The notes under the pieces were generated by a model. The model made no database searches. It was not told the origin of the DNA and saw only the letters and a list, made by a program, of their open reading frames with translations. A DNA stretch of 64,000 nt, taken from the NCBI RefSeq assembly GCF_010725485.1, contig NZ_AP022598.1, positions 558,001-622,000 on the forward strand, read 5' to 3'. Numbering within the stretch: the stretch's first letter is position 1; every line of letters starts with the position of its first letter. The position numbers were made by a program, and so were the translations under genes. This DNA is from Mycolicibacterium parafortuitum. GTDB lineage: Bacteria; Actinomycetota; Actinomycetes; Mycobacteriales; Mycobacteriaceae. Positions 44,911 to 53,884 of the stretch are shown here, in pieces.

Positions 44911-47109
44911 ATGTCGCGATTTCTGTTCAGTCTCGGGGCAGCCAGTTTCCGCCGCCGCTGGCTGGTCCTGGGCACCTGGCTGGCCGTTCTGCTCGGTGTC
45001 GGGCTGGCGTTCGTCGGCTTCCGCGAGGAGCCCGGCGACAACTTCACCATCCCCGGCACCGAATCCCAGCGCGCCGTCGAGCAGCTGCAACAGAATCTGC
45101 CCGACTTCAGCGGGGCCCAAACCCAGTTGACGTTCGCCGCCCCGGAGAACCAGTCGATCACCGATCCGCGGTTCGCCGCGGCGATCGACGAAGCCGTCGC
45201 CACGCTCAACACGCTGCCCGACGTCGCCGTGGCCGCCGGGCCGAATCAGACCCGCCAGATCTCCCCGGACGGCCGGGTCGCGCTCGGCACGGTGCAGTGG
45301 ACGGCGCCGATCGGCGAGGTCAGCGACGCCGCGCTGGCCGAGTTGGAGAACGCGATGGCGCCGGTCGCCGACGCCGGAGTGCAGGTGGAGTACGCCGGCG
45401 CGGTGTTCCCCGGCTACAAGGTTGCCGTCCCGCACCTGCCCGAGATCATCGGCATCGGCGTGGCGTTCCTGATCCTGCTGATCACGTTCGGCGCGGTCGT
45501 CGCCGCCGGTCTGCCGATCCTGACCGCCGCCATCGGCGTCGGGATCGGGGCGCTGGGCATCTTCGTCGTCGCCGCATTCGTCGAGATGCCGACGGCGTCG
45601 CTGTCTTTGGCTCTGATGCTCGGATTGTCCTGCGGCATCGACTACGCGCTGTTCATCCTCAACCGCTACCGCAACAACCTGCTGCTGTTGATGCCGCGCC
45701 AGGAGGCGGCCGGGCTGGCTGTCGGGACCGCCGGTGGCGCGGTCGTTTTCGCGGCGCTGACGGTGATCATCGCGCTGTGCGGGCTGGCCGTCGTCGGCAT
45801 CCCGTTCCTGACCTACATGGGCCTGGCCGCCGCCGCCTCGGTGTTCATCGCGATGCTGATCGCGCTGACCCTGCTGCCCGCGCTGTTCGCCTTCGCCGGC
45901 GGCAAGGTCGCGAAGTTCATCGAACCCCCGCTGCAGCCGCACCGGCCCAAGGAGGTCGCGCAGGTCTCGGCCTATACCCCGCAGCGCACACTCGGCGCGG
46001 CGTGGGCACGATTCGTGGTCAGGTTCCGCGCACCGCTGCTGGTCGGCGGGTCCGCGGCGCTGATCGTGATCGGATTGCCGGCGCTCGGCATGCAACTCGG
46101 GCTGCCCAGCGGCTCGTCGCAGCCGGAGACGAATACCTCCCGGCAGGCCTACGACCTGACCGCCGAGCACCTCGGTCCCGGCTTCAACGGACCGCTGCTC
46201 GTCGTCGCGGATCTGACCCGTGCGACGGACCCGAACGCCGCACAGGTCATCGCGTCGAACATCGCCCGCGAGGACGGCGTGGTCGCCGCCGCCCCGGCGG
46301 GCGGTGACCAGCGCACCGCGGTCATCCAGGTGATCCCGGAGACCGGACCGAACGACACCGCCACCGCCGATCTGGTGCAGCGGATCCGCGCCGACCGCGA
46401 CGCGATCCAGGCCGGGACCGGGGCGACGTTCCTGGTCGGCGGCAACACCGCGTCCAACATCGACACCTCCGACAAGCTGGCCACCGCGCTGCCGATCTTC
46501 CTGGTGGTGGTCGTCGGGTTGGCCTTCATCCTGTTGGCCGTCGCGTTCCGGGCGGCGCTGGTGCCGATCACGTCGATCGCCGGCTTCCTGCTGTCGGTGT
46601 TCGCCGCCATGGGCGTGCAGGTCGCGATCTTCCAATGGGGCTGGGGGGCAGACCTTCTCGGCGTCACCCCGGGTGAGACGATCAGCTTCCTGCCGATCAT
46701 CGCGCTGGCCATCATCTTCGGATTGTCCAGCGACTACGAGGTGTTCGTGGTCTCGCGCGTCAAAGAGGAGCTCAGCAAGGACGGCGCCGATGCGCTGACC
46801 GCGGTACGCAACGGCGTCGGCCTGTCGGCGCGAGTGGTGACGGCCGCCGCGCTGATCATGTTCGGGGTGTTCGTCGCGTTCCTGGCCGCCGGGGATCCGA
46901 TCATCAAATCGGTCGGCCTGACGCTGGCGGTCGGCGTGTTCCTCGACGCGTTCGTCGTCCGGCTGACGCTGATCCCGGCGATCATGGCGATGCTGGGCGA
47001 CAAGATGTGGGCGCGGTCGAAGTGGTTCGACCGGTACGTGCCCGATCTTGACATCGAAGGCACCGCACTGGAAGTCGAGCATCGCAGCCCGGTTTCGGCG
47101 GCCTCGTGA
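44911..47109 (+). CDS. MMPL/RND-family transporter
   Basis: This 732-aa protein from ATG 44911 (GGAG 6 bp upstream) has two MMPL halves, each with one helix, a ~150-residue outer domain, then five or six helices, about 12 in all. Key pieces are LMLGLSCGIDYALFILNRYR in the first half and ALAIIFGLSSDYEVFVVSRVKEE in the second, with the Asp-Tyr pairs of the proton relay. It exports a lipid or drug using the proton gradient. It is shorter than the lipid MmpLs of M. tuberculosis (about 950 aa). Substrate unknown. Confidence 0.92.
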   Translation: MSRFLFSLGAASFRRRWLVLGTWLAVLLGVGLAFVGFREEPGDNFTIPGTESQRAVEQLQQNLPDFSGAQTQLTFAAPENQSITDPRFAAAIDEAVATLNTLPDVAVAAGPNQTRQISPDGRVALGTVQWTAPIGEVSDAALAELENAMAPVADAGVQVEYAGAVFPGYKVAVPHLPEIIGIGVAFLILLITFGAVVAAGLPILTAAIGVGIGALGIFVVAAFVEMPTASLSLALMLGLSCGIDYALFILNRYRNNLLLLMPRQEAAGLAVGTAGGAVVFAALTVIIALCGLAVVGIPFLTYMGLAAAASVFIAMLIALTLLPALFAFAGGKVAKFIEPPLQPHRPKEVAQVSAYTPQRTLGAAWARFVVRFRAPLLVGGSAALIVIGLPALGMQLGLPSGSSQPETNTSRQAYDLTAEHLGPGFNGPLLVVADLTRATDPNAAQVIASNIAREDGVVAAAPAGGDQRTAVIQVIPETGPNDTATADLVQRIRADRDAIQAGTGATFLVGGNTASNIDTSDKLATALPIFLVVVVGLAFILLAVAFRAALVPITSIAGFLLSVFAAMGVQVAIFQWGWGADLLGVTPGETISFLPIIALAIIFGLSSDYEVFVVSRVKEELSKDGADALTAVRNGVGLSARVVTAAALIMFGVFVAFLAAGDPIIKSVGLTLAVGVFLDAFVVRLTLIPAIMAMLGDKMWARSKWFDRYVPDLDIEGTALEVEHRSPVSAAS

Positions 47110-47164
47110 TGTGCGCGCGTGGAGCGGTCGCTCAGCACATCAGGACGCCTCGGCGCGGTGATCG

Positions 47165-47200
47165 TTCTGTGACAAGATCGAAAAGTCCAGGGGTATAAAG
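47165..47200 (+). promoter_or_regulatory. Possible promoter of the RsbW-like gene
   Basis: GTGACA (47169-47174) and GGGTATAAA (47191-47199) could be -35 and -10 boxes about 28-36 bp before the ATG at 47228. GGGTAT matches the mycobacterial SigF -10, but a matching GTTT box at proper spacing is not evident. Confidence 0.25.
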
Positions 47201-47227
47201 CCGCTGACGGCTGGGTAGCCCAAACGC

Positions 47228-47665
47228 ATGAGCCTTTCAGCGGTGGAGTCGCCCACCTCAGAGCAGTTGACGGTGAGGGGGATGGCGACCGCCGCGAGCG
47301 CTGCTCAGCTTCGCGACGAGTTCGGCGCCTGGCTTCGCGCACGCGGAGTCTCCGCACCGCAGACCAACGAGATCCTGTTGGCGGTCAACGAGGCGCTCGC
47401 CAACTGTGTCGACCACGCCTACTCGGGCCATTCCGCGGTCGGCACGATGGCGGTGCGCGCCGACTACGAGCCCGCCGCCGGGTGCCTGAGCATCTGCGTC
47501 ACCGACCACGGCACGTGGCGCCAGCCCGGACACCAGTCCGCCGAGGACCGCCGGCGTGGCCGCGGTGTGGCGTTGATGCACGCGATGGCCGACCACTGCA
47601 CGATCAACGGCCGCCACGACGGGACGACCGTGTGCCTGGATTATCGCTGCCGCGGCATCAGGTGA
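47228..47665 (+). CDS. RsbW-like anti-sigma factor / HATPase_c protein
   Basis: This 145-aa GHKL ATP-binding protein has N-box NEALANCVDHAY (~57-68), G1 box DHGTWR (~97) and G2-like GRGVALMHAMAD. Stand-alone proteins of this size bind or phosphorylate anti-anti-sigma factors and hold stress sigma factors such as SigB/SigF. No sigma or STAS gene is adjacent, so its partner lies elsewhere. Its end overlaps the convergent DUF6480-like gene by 8 bp. Confidence 0.85.
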   Translation: MSLSAVESPTSEQLTVRGMATAASAAQLRDEFGAWLRARGVSAPQTNEILLAVNEALANCVDHAYSGHSAVGTMAVRADYEPAAGCLSICVTDHGTWRQPGHQSAEDRRRGRGVALMHAMADHCTINGRHDGTTVCLDYRCRGIR

Positions 47666-47897
47666 GGATCGTCACCAACAGGTAGATCGCCGTCGCGATG
47701 AACAGCGCGACGAACAACAGCACCACCACAAAAGTCACCACCGCGCGCGGCGTGAGGTTGCGGCCGGCGGCCGGATCCCGATTCGAGGTCGCGCTGGTCT
47801 GCGCGGAATCCGGCGGGGTGTCACCGGGGGCGACATCCCCGGCGCTGTTCACGCCGGGGACGTCGCGCGGATCCGGATCCGGAGGTAGCGCGGTCAC
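47658..47897 (-). CDS. DUF6480-like small membrane protein
   Basis: This 79-aa protein has a Pro/Asp-rich N-terminal half (MTALPPDPDPRDVPGVNSAG) and one C-terminal membrane helix (AVVTFVVVLLFVALFIATAI), the layout of DUF6480. GTG 47897 overlaps the preceding stop by 4 bp. It lies in an apparent operon with the coiled-coil and perhaps CsbD genes. Function unknown. Confidence 0.8.
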   Translation of the reverse strand: MTALPPDPDPRDVPGVNSAGDVAPGDTPPDSAQTSATSNRDPAAGRNLTPRAVVTFVVVLLFVALFIATAIYLLVTILT

Positions 47898-48568
47898 AGG
47901 TCGCCCTTGGCAGCTTGGCGCTTGACCTTCTCCGTCTCACTGAAATTCTCCAGCTTGTCGGCGTGCGCCCGCGCACCCGCTGCCGCACTGCGCTTGTCGG
48001 AAGCGTCCTCGAGCTGCGCCTCGGCGACCTTGACCTCGGCCTTCTCGGCGGCGCGGCTGCGGTTCACCGCGCTCTGTTTGGACTTCTCCACCGACTGCGC
48101 CTTCTGATCGGCGGCCTCGTCGATGCGCTCCTTGGCCTGCGACGTGCGCTTCGCGGCGTTCTCGGCGGCGGCCCGCTTCTTCTGCTCGGCCTGCGCGCGG
48201 GCCTGCTTCTCGCGTTCCTCGGCCTCCTTGCGGGCCTGCTGCGGGGCCGCGGTCGCCTTGTCGCGCTTCTGCCGCAGCTCATCGGCGGCCGCGCGGCGCT
48301 TCTGCTCGGCCTCCACGTCGAGGCGCGAGGCCTCGGCCAGTTCGACGGCCCGCTCGATGCGGGCCACACCGGCCTGCTCCAGGTCGCGGTCGCGCAGCAG
48401 GCTGCCGACGGTCGCGTCCAGCGAGCCGAAGGCCCGCTCGAACAGCAGCCGGCGCGGTTCCTCGGTGTCCATCCGGGAGATGACGCCGCTCTCGAACAGT
48501 TGCAGCGGTGTGCGGGCGATGCGGTATTGGATTCGCAGCAGGGCGAACGGAAGGTCGGTGACAGCCAT
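47894..48568 (-). CDS. Ala/Lys/Glu-rich coiled-coil protein (often mislabelled IF-2 family)
   Basis: This 224-aa protein has an N-terminal ~75 residues that look folded (FALLRIQYRIARTPLQLFES); the rest is charged coiled coil (EKQARAQAEQKKRAAAENAA). AAGGAG lies just before ATG 48568. Such proteins are sometimes labelled translation initiation factor IF-2 only because of the Ala/Lys-rich composition; there is no GTPase motif here. It lies 44 bp after the CsbD-like gene on the same strand. Confidence 0.75.
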   Translation of the reverse strand: MAVTDLPFALLRIQYRIARTPLQLFESGVISRMDTEEPRRLLFERAFGSLDATVGSLLRDRDLEQAGVARIERAVELAEASRLDVEAEQKRRAAADELRQKRDKATAAPQQARKEAEEREKQARAQAEQKKRAAAENAAKRTSQAKERIDEAADQKAQSVEKSKQSAVNRSRAAEKAEVKVAEAQLEDASDKRSAAAGARAHADKLENFSETEKVKRQAAKGDL

Positions 48569-48612
48569 CGTGACTCCTTGAGGTGGGGGTTGCGGTACAG
48601 GTCGGGACCGGC

Positions 48613-49158
48613 TCAGGCCGGGTCGGTGTCCTCGGCGCGCTGCCGCAGGCGGTCGGCGCGGGCCTCGGCCTCGGCGGCCTCGCGGTTGGCCTCGGTAAAC
48701 TCGGCGGCGGCCTCGCGGTATTCACCGGCCGCCTCGACGACCTGCTCGCGCTGTTCGGCGCGGGCCCGGACCGTCTCCTGGGCGACCTGCGCCTCGGCCT
48801 GCACCTGGCCGCGCGCGGCGTCGCGACGGCCCACCTCCTCGGCGGCTTCGCGCTGGGCCGCCTGATCAGCGCGCACCTGGGTCTCGGCACTCGCGGCGCG
48901 CACCTCGGCGGCCGCGCGTTCCTGCGCGCCTTCGAGCTGCGCTTCATTGGCCTGCGCCTGGGCCTGCGCGGCCTCGGCGTCGGCCTCGGCCTCCTTGCGG
49001 CTGGCTTCGCGGCGCTCCTTGGCTTCGGCCTGCTCGAGCTGGCCCTCCGCCGTCAACGAGTCATTGCCGGTGACGGCGCCCGCCAACTCCTTGGCCTTGC
49101 CCTTCACCGACTCCACAATGCTCTTGCGGGTCTGGGCGGCCTTGTCGTCCTGGGACAT
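48613..49158 (-). CDS. CsbD-like N-terminus with long Ala/Glu coiled coil
   Basis: This 181-aa protein from ATG 49158 (AAGGAG upstream) has residues ~10-50 (VESVKGKAKELAGAVTGNDS) that match the CsbD stress-protein motif. The remainder is Ala/Glu/Arg coiled coil. CsbD-like proteins rise in sigma-B-type stress, which fits the RsbW-like gene nearby (inference). Together with the following two genes it forms a probable stress operon. Confidence 0.78.
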   Translation of the reverse strand: MSQDDKAAQTRKSIVESVKGKAKELAGAVTGNDSLTAEGQLEQAEAKERREASRKEAEADAEAAQAQAQANEAQLEGAQERAAAEVRAASAETQVRADQAAQREAAEEVGRRDAARGQVQAEAQVAQETVRARAEQREQVVEAAGEYREAAAEFTEANREAAEAEARADRLRQRAEDTDPA

Positions 49159-49264
49159 CTCGCTCCTTCTGGGATCGGCATGAACTGCCTGCATACCCAG
49201 CCGAAGACGAGCTACACGGGAGCGACGTACGTCACACCGCAGCCACGGGGCGGCGGTCGGTGCG

Positions 49265-51022
49265 TCAGCGGGTCGCGCCGTTGATCGCCGGTGCGTCGAT
49301 CATGCCGCGCTCGACGCCCCACATCGTCGCGATGGCGCGGTACTCGCCGGTCTCCATCAGGTGTTCCAGCGCCCGCTGCAGCGGCTCGGCCATCCCGGAG
49401 TCCTTCGCGACCGGCCAGCCGTACGGGGCGGTGTCGAACACGTCGCCGGCGGGCACCAGGTCGCCCCGGCTGAGCTTGATCGCGAAACCGGTGACCGGCG
49501 AGTCGGCCGACATCGCGTCCACCTCGCCTCTGATCAACGCCGCGGTGACCTCGTCCTGACTCTTGTGGACCACCATCTCGATCGCGGGCATCCCCGCGGC
49601 CGTGCACTGGTCGCTCTTGGCGGGCAGCTCCTCGGTGGCCTGCAAAGTCCCTTCCGCCACACCCACTCTCAGACCGCACGCGGCGTTGGGCCCCAGCGCG
49701 GTACCGGGGCGGCGGGCCCACTGGGTGCCGGCTTCGAGGTAGGTGACGAAGTCGACGAGCTCCTCGCGTTCGCTGGTGTCGGTGACCGAGGACATCCCGA
49801 GGTCGTAGGTGCCGTCGACGACGGCGGGCAGGATCGTCTCGAACGGGGTGTCCCGGTAATCCGGGACCAGGCCCAGAACCCGCGCGATCGCGTTCATCAG
49901 CTCGACGTCGAACCCGACGAGCTGACCGTCGGCGTTCTTGAACTCCATCGGCGCGTACGGGACGTTCACCCCGATGACGAGGCGCCCGGTGTCGCGGACC
50001 TCGGCCGGCACCGTCGCGGCGACCTCGGGGACCGCACCGGCGGGCAACGGGGAATCGGCGTCGCCGTTCCAGGGTGCCCACTGCCACACGCCGATTCCGG
50101 CCGCGGCGAGGACGACCGCGGCGACGGCCGCGGCGATCAGCGGTTTGCCCGGGCGCTTGCGTTCCGCGCGGACCGCCGCGTGCCGGGATCCGCTGCCGCG
50201 CCGGGCCGGCGCGTTCAGCGCGCGCTTGGCGGCTTCGGCGAGTTCCCCGGCCGTCTGGTACCGCTGGGCCGGCTTCTTGGCCATGCCCTTGGCGATGACC
50301 TCGTCGAACGCCGCGAGCCGGGAATCCACCTCCGACGGCTGCGGGATCGGTGAGACCATGTGCCCGGCGATCTGCTGTTCGAGGCTCTCGGCCGGATAAG
50401 GCCTTGCGCCGGTGAGACATTCGTAGAGGACACAGGTCAGCGCGTAGATGTCGGAACGCGCGTCGACCTCGCCGCCTTCGAACCGCTCCGGGGCCATGTA
50501 CGCGAGCGTGCCGAGCGTGCTGCCCGCCGTCGTCAGCCCCTTCTCCCCCGCCGTGCGGGCCAGGCCGAAGTCGATCAGGTACACGAAGTCGCGGTCGGTG
50601 ATCAGGATGTTGGACGGCTTGATGTCCCGGTGGATCAGCCCGAGCCGGTGTGCCGCATCGAGTCCGTTGGCGACCTGCTCGACGATCATGACGGCGAACG
50701 GGGCGCCGAGCGGCTTGTCCGCCTCCTGCAGCATGGTGCCCAGATTGCGGCCTTCGATCAGCCGCATGTCCAGGTAGAGGCGGCCGTCGATCTCGCCGTA
50801 GCCGTGGATCGGGACGATGTGCGGATCGTTGAGTCCGGCGGCGGCCTGGGACTCGCGGCGGAACCGGGCCTTGAACGTCTCGTCCTGGGCCATGTGGTGC
50901 GGCAACACCTTCAGCGCGACCACGCGGTCGGTTTTGGTGTCGTAGGCCTGGTAGACCTCGCCCATCCCGCCCTGGCCGATCAGCTTCTGGAGTCGATAGT
51001 GCCCGAAGGGTGTCGCATTCAC
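49265..51022 (-). CDS. Ser/Thr protein kinase fused to an extracellular family-3 solute-binding domain
   Basis: This 585-aa protein has a Hanks kinase at ~7-270 (GQGGMGEVYQAYD, VALKVL, HRDIKPSNILI, IDFGLAR, APERF). A membrane helix (PLIAAAVAAVVLAAAGIGVW, ~295-315) leads to a ~245-residue outer domain of the SBP_bac_3 type (GRLVIGVNVPYAPMEF; FDVELMNAIARVLG; LGMSSVTDTSEREELVDF; LRVGVAEGT). It likely senses an amino acid or similar solute outside and signals by phosphorylation. No permease or ATPase lies beside it, so the binding domain serves sensing rather than uptake (inference). Confidence 0.93.
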   Translation of the reverse strand: MNATPFGHYRLQKLIGQGGMGEVYQAYDTKTDRVVALKVLPHHMAQDETFKARFRRESQAAAGLNDPHIVPIHGYGEIDGRLYLDMRLIEGRNLGTMLQEADKPLGAPFAVMIVEQVANGLDAAHRLGLIHRDIKPSNILITDRDFVYLIDFGLARTAGEKGLTTAGSTLGTLAYMAPERFEGGEVDARSDIYALTCVLYECLTGARPYPAESLEQQIAGHMVSPIPQPSEVDSRLAAFDEVIAKGMAKKPAQRYQTAGELAEAAKRALNAPARRGSGSRHAAVRAERKRPGKPLIAAAVAAVVLAAAGIGVWQWAPWNGDADSPLPAGAVPEVAATVPAEVRDTGRLVIGVNVPYAPMEFKNADGQLVGFDVELMNAIARVLGLVPDYRDTPFETILPAVVDGTYDLGMSSVTDTSEREELVDFVTYLEAGTQWARRPGTALGPNAACGLRVGVAEGTLQATEELPAKSDQCTAAGMPAIEMVVHKSQDEVTAALIRGEVDAMSADSPVTGFAIKLSRGDLVPAGDVFDTAPYGWPVAKDSGMAEPLQRALEHLMETGEYRAIATMWGVERGMIDAPAINGATR

Positions 51023-51323
51023 CGGTGCTCTCCTCGGCTGCGGCCTATCGGACTCTCGACGGAAGCTCGTTCACGTTTGCCGGGGCTGCCCGGACGCAGG
51101 TCAGATCGCCTCATCGCCGGTTGCCCGAATTGGACGTGCCGGTGCAGGACGACGCCACCGCGTGCTGTAAGGGTGCAGCATTCTTACCACGCGTGGGCGT
51201 CAGAAGAGCGGTGTCGACCCATGCCGACGATGTCGATGTGAGGCCCGGCTGCGCCGATACCGCGCCGCGGCACCCGGTCCAGGCGATCTACCAGGACTTT
51301 TCCGCGCCGTCGGCGGGCAGTCG
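51023..51323. other. ~300-bp gap upstream of the kinase
   Basis: No gene-like frame is seen here. The sequence separates two minus-strand genes and probably holds the kinase promoter. No hairpin or operator stands out. Confidence 0.4.
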
Positions 51324-51521
51324 TCAGAGCCGGTACATCTCCCGGCGCATCGCCGAGTTCTCCAGGAATGCGTCGCGAGCTGGGGCGTAGCTGCGACGTT
51401 CGCGCCGGCCGGCGCCGGGTGTGCTCTCGTCGACCGCGAGCGCCACCGCGGTCGGCGTGCGTCTGAACAGTCCGGTCAGGGTCCATCGCGCCCAGGGTCG
51501 GAATCCGGCGATCGAGGCCAT
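51324..51521 (-). CDS. Small basic hypothetical protein, 65 aa
   Basis: GGAAGG precedes ATG 51521; an upstream GTG at 51530 is an alternative. MASIAGFRPWARWTLTGLFR suggests a short amphipathic N-terminal helix followed by an Arg-rich, probably disordered tail. No family is recognised. It is divergent from the HxlR regulator (96-bp gap), which could control it. Confidence 0.5.
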   Translation of the reverse strand: MASIAGFRPWARWTLTGLFRRTPTAVALAVDESTPGAGRRERRSYAPARDAFLENSAMRREMYRL

Positions 51522-51617
51522 ATGCGTCACCTTCCTTGCACTTTCCTTTCCGCAACGTAACATAAGATTTTGAAGTGGCCAACAGATTTCTCAGTACAGG
51601 TAGGGAACGGGAGTGCG

Positions 51618-52304
51618 ATGAGTAGGCTTGCCGACGTGTCGCGACGCACCTATGGCCAGTTCTGCGGGCTCGCCCACGCCCTCGACGTCGTCGGCGAGCG
51701 GTGGACGCTGCTGATCGTGCGGGAGCTCGCGTCGCGGCCGAAGCGCTACACCGAGCTCGCCGACGCGCTCGCCGGCATCGGAACCTCGCTGCTGGCCACC
51801 CGTATGCGGCAGCTGGAGTCCGACGGCGTCGTCCAGCGGCGCCTCGCGCTCGACCAGCCCGGATCGACCGTCGTCTACGAACTATCCAGCGCGGGAAGGG
51901 AACTCGCATCGGCGATCGTCCCGCTCGCGGTTTGGGGTGCGCGCCACCAGATGTCGGACGCCGACGCCTGCGAGGAGATGTTCCGCGCCGAGTGGCTGTT
52001 GAGCTATCTGGCCGCCGACTTCCGCCGCGACGGTCCGCACGACCTCGACGCGGTCTACGAATTCCACATCGACGACAGCGTGGCGCACCTGCGGCTGCAC
52101 GACGGCGCCGTGACGGTGATCCCCGGCCCGCCTCCGACACCGGGCGACGTGACCGTGCGGGCGTCGGCGCCGACGGTGGCCGCCATCGTCGGGCGCAATA
52201 TCGCCCTCGGCGACGCGGTCGCCGACGGCCGCCTCGAGACCTCCGGGGACCCGACCGCGATCGCGGCGCTGGTCACGGTGATCGAACGGCATCTCGCCCG
52301 ATGA
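51618..52304 (+). CDS. HxlR-family transcriptional regulator with C-terminal SCP2-like domain
   Basis: This 228-aa protein has a winged helix at ~14-105 (FCGLAHALDVVGERWTLLIV; TELADALAGIGTSLLATRMR) typical of HxlR. The C-terminal ~100 residues (LHDGAVTVIPGPPPTPGDVT; PTVAAIVGRNIALGDAVADG) resemble a sterol-carrier/SCP2-like ligand pocket, a combination common in actinobacteria. It probably senses a hydrophobic ligand. It is followed 13 bp later by the deazaflavin oxidoreductase, likely its operon partner. Confidence 0.88.
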   Translation: MSRLADVSRRTYGQFCGLAHALDVVGERWTLLIVRELASRPKRYTELADALAGIGTSLLATRMRQLESDGVVQRRLALDQPGSTVVYELSSAGRELASAIVPLAVWGARHQMSDADACEEMFRAEWLLSYLAADFRRDGPHDLDAVYEFHIDDSVAHLRLHDGAVTVIPGPPPTPGDVTVRASAPTVAAIVGRNIALGDAVADGRLETSGDPTAIAALVTVIERHLAR

Positions 52305-52317
52305 ATCAGGAGGCTCC

Positions 52318-52794
52318 ATGACAGATCAGCCCATCGACGCCGCGCATCCGCCCGACGCGATGCTCGCGGTGGTCAACCCCACGCTGCGATTTCTGCTCAA
52401 GACCCCGCTCGGCGGGCTCATCGGTGACTTCATGCTCGTCAGCTTCACCGGCCGCAAATCCGGGAAGCGCTACTCCACACCGGTCAGCGCGCACCACCTC
52501 GACGGGGACCTGTACGTGGTGCTGGAGGCGCAGTGGAAGTACAACTTCCGCGACGGCGCCGACGCCGAGGTGTCCTACCGGGGCAAGACGCGCACGATGC
52601 GCGGCGAGCTGATCACCGACCGGTCGGCGGTCGCCGCGATCTGCGAACGCGTCGCGACGTCCTACGGCCCCAAGAAGGCGCAACGCCAGATGGGCATGAC
52701 GTTCCGCGACGACCGGCTGCCGACGGCCGCCGAGTGGGAGGACGCCGTGGACCGGATGAAGATCGCCACGATCAAGCTGACCCCGAAAGCCTAG
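52318..52794 (+). CDS. Deazaflavin-dependent nitroreductase-family (FDOR) protein
   Basis: This 158-aa protein has GGAGG right before ATG 52318. The split-barrel fold is indicated by FMLVSFTGRKSGKRYSTPVS and DLYVVLEAQWKYNFRDGADA, as in Ddn-type F420-binding proteins. It would bind F420 and reduce a quinone or xenobiotic. It lies in one operon with the HxlR gene. Reaction unknown. Confidence 0.85.
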   Translation: MTDQPIDAAHPPDAMLAVVNPTLRFLLKTPLGGLIGDFMLVSFTGRKSGKRYSTPVSAHHLDGDLYVVLEAQWKYNFRDGADAEVSYRGKTRTMRGELITDRSAVAAICERVATSYGPKKAQRQMGMTFRDDRLPTAAEWEDAVDRMKIATIKLTPKA

Positions 52795-52800
52795 ATCTTC

Positions 52801-52863
52801 CGCCGAAATTGCATTCCGGCAGACCTCTACTCGCAAAACCTCTGCTGGAATGCAATTTCGGCG
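52801..52863. terminator. Long hairpin between convergent genes (bidirectional terminator or repeat)
   Basis: A 23-bp left arm (52801-52823, beginning CGCCGAAATTGCATTCC) pairs with 52841-52863 with one mismatch around a 17-base loop. It ends 1 bp before the next gene's stop region and fills the whole gap. The long near-perfect arms resemble dispersed palindromic repeats as much as a simple terminator. Confidence 0.75.
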
Positions 52864-52864
52864 C

Positions 52865-53812
52865 TCAGACCGGGGTGACCAGCTGTCCCGTCCGTAGGAA
52901 GCTGTCCAGGTTGCGCACCGTCAGCTCCTCCATCGCAGCCCGGGTCTGCACCGTCGCGCTGCCGACGTGCGGCAGCAGCACGACGTTGTCGAGGCCGAAC
53001 AACACCTCGGGCACCTTCGGCTCCTCGGCGAACACGTCCAAACCCGCTCCGGCAAGCCGCCCTTCGGTCAGGGCGGCGACCAACGCGTCCTGGTCGACGA
53101 CGCTGCCGCGGGCGATGTTGATCAGATAACCCTGCGGCCCCAGCGCGTCGAGCACCTCGGCGCTGACCAGTCCCCGGCTCGCATCCCCGCCGGCCGCGGC
53201 GACCACCAGCACGTCCACCGCCGCCGCCAGTTCCGCCGCCGACGGGAAGTACCGGTACGGCGAATCCGCTACCCGGTGCCGGTTGTGGTAGCTGATGGTG
53301 CAGCCGAAAGCCTTAAGCCGCAACGCGATCGCGGTCCCGATGCGACCGAGTCCGATGATGCCCACCGTGGAACCGCTGACATCGCGGGTCAGCGGGAACA
53401 TGCCGTCGACCGGCCAACGGCCTGCCCGCACATAACGATCCGCGGCGGAGAACCGCCGCATGGTGTCGATCATCAAGCCGACCGCGGTGTCGGCCACACA
53501 GTCCGTCAGGACGTCGGGGGTGTTGCTGACCCCGATCCCGCGGGCGTGCGCGGCCTCGACATCGGTGGTGTCGTAGCCGACGCCGAAGTTCACGATGGCG
53601 CCCAGATTCGGCAGCGCCTGGATCAGGCCGGCGTCGACTCCCACACCCCCCGAGGTCACCGTCGCGGTGAACTCCTGGCCGTGCTCGGCGAGGAACGCCG
53701 CGCGATCCTCAGGGTCGGCGGGCAACCGCCTGGCCGCGTAGTCGTCGGCGAGGCGCCTCGTCAGCGACGGCATCAGAGGCCCGACCTGCAGGACGTTGTG
53801 CGCGGTGCTCAT
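52865..53812 (-). CDS. D-2-hydroxyacid dehydrogenase
   Basis: This 315-aa protein from ATG 53812 has a Rossmann motif GLGRIG (~152), catalytic Arg in NIARGSVVD, Glu in FAEEPKVPE, and His in LPHVGSAT. It reduces 2-keto acids with NAD(P)H or the reverse; glyoxylate/hydroxypyruvate reductases have this form. It converges on the FDOR gene across the 63-bp hairpin. Confidence 0.92.
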   Translation of the reverse strand: MSTAHNVLQVGPLMPSLTRRLADDYAARRLPADPEDRAAFLAEHGQEFTATVTSGGVGVDAGLIQALPNLGAIVNFGVGYDTTDVEAAHARGIGVSNTPDVLTDCVADTAVGLMIDTMRRFSAADRYVRAGRWPVDGMFPLTRDVSGSTVGIIGLGRIGTAIALRLKAFGCTISYHNRHRVADSPYRYFPSAAELAAAVDVLVVAAAGGDASRGLVSAEVLDALGPQGYLINIARGSVVDQDALVAALTEGRLAGAGLDVFAEEPKVPEVLFGLDNVVLLPHVGSATVQTRAAMEELTVRNLDSFLRTGQLVTPV

Positions 53813-53884
53813 GGGGCCCACGCTAGGGCGAGCCGGGCGGATGGTCCATTGCCGCCAGCACCCAACGGGCGCTGCCGAATACCG

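Noticed and set aside
44839..47082. 747-aa antisense frame across the MMPL gene
   Set aside because: Asp/Gln/Arg-rich composition with no domain; it mirrors the third-codon bias of the real transporter.
47894..48568. Translation initiation factor IF-2
   Set aside because: No GTP-binding motifs; only Ala/Lys/Glu-rich coiled-coil composition.
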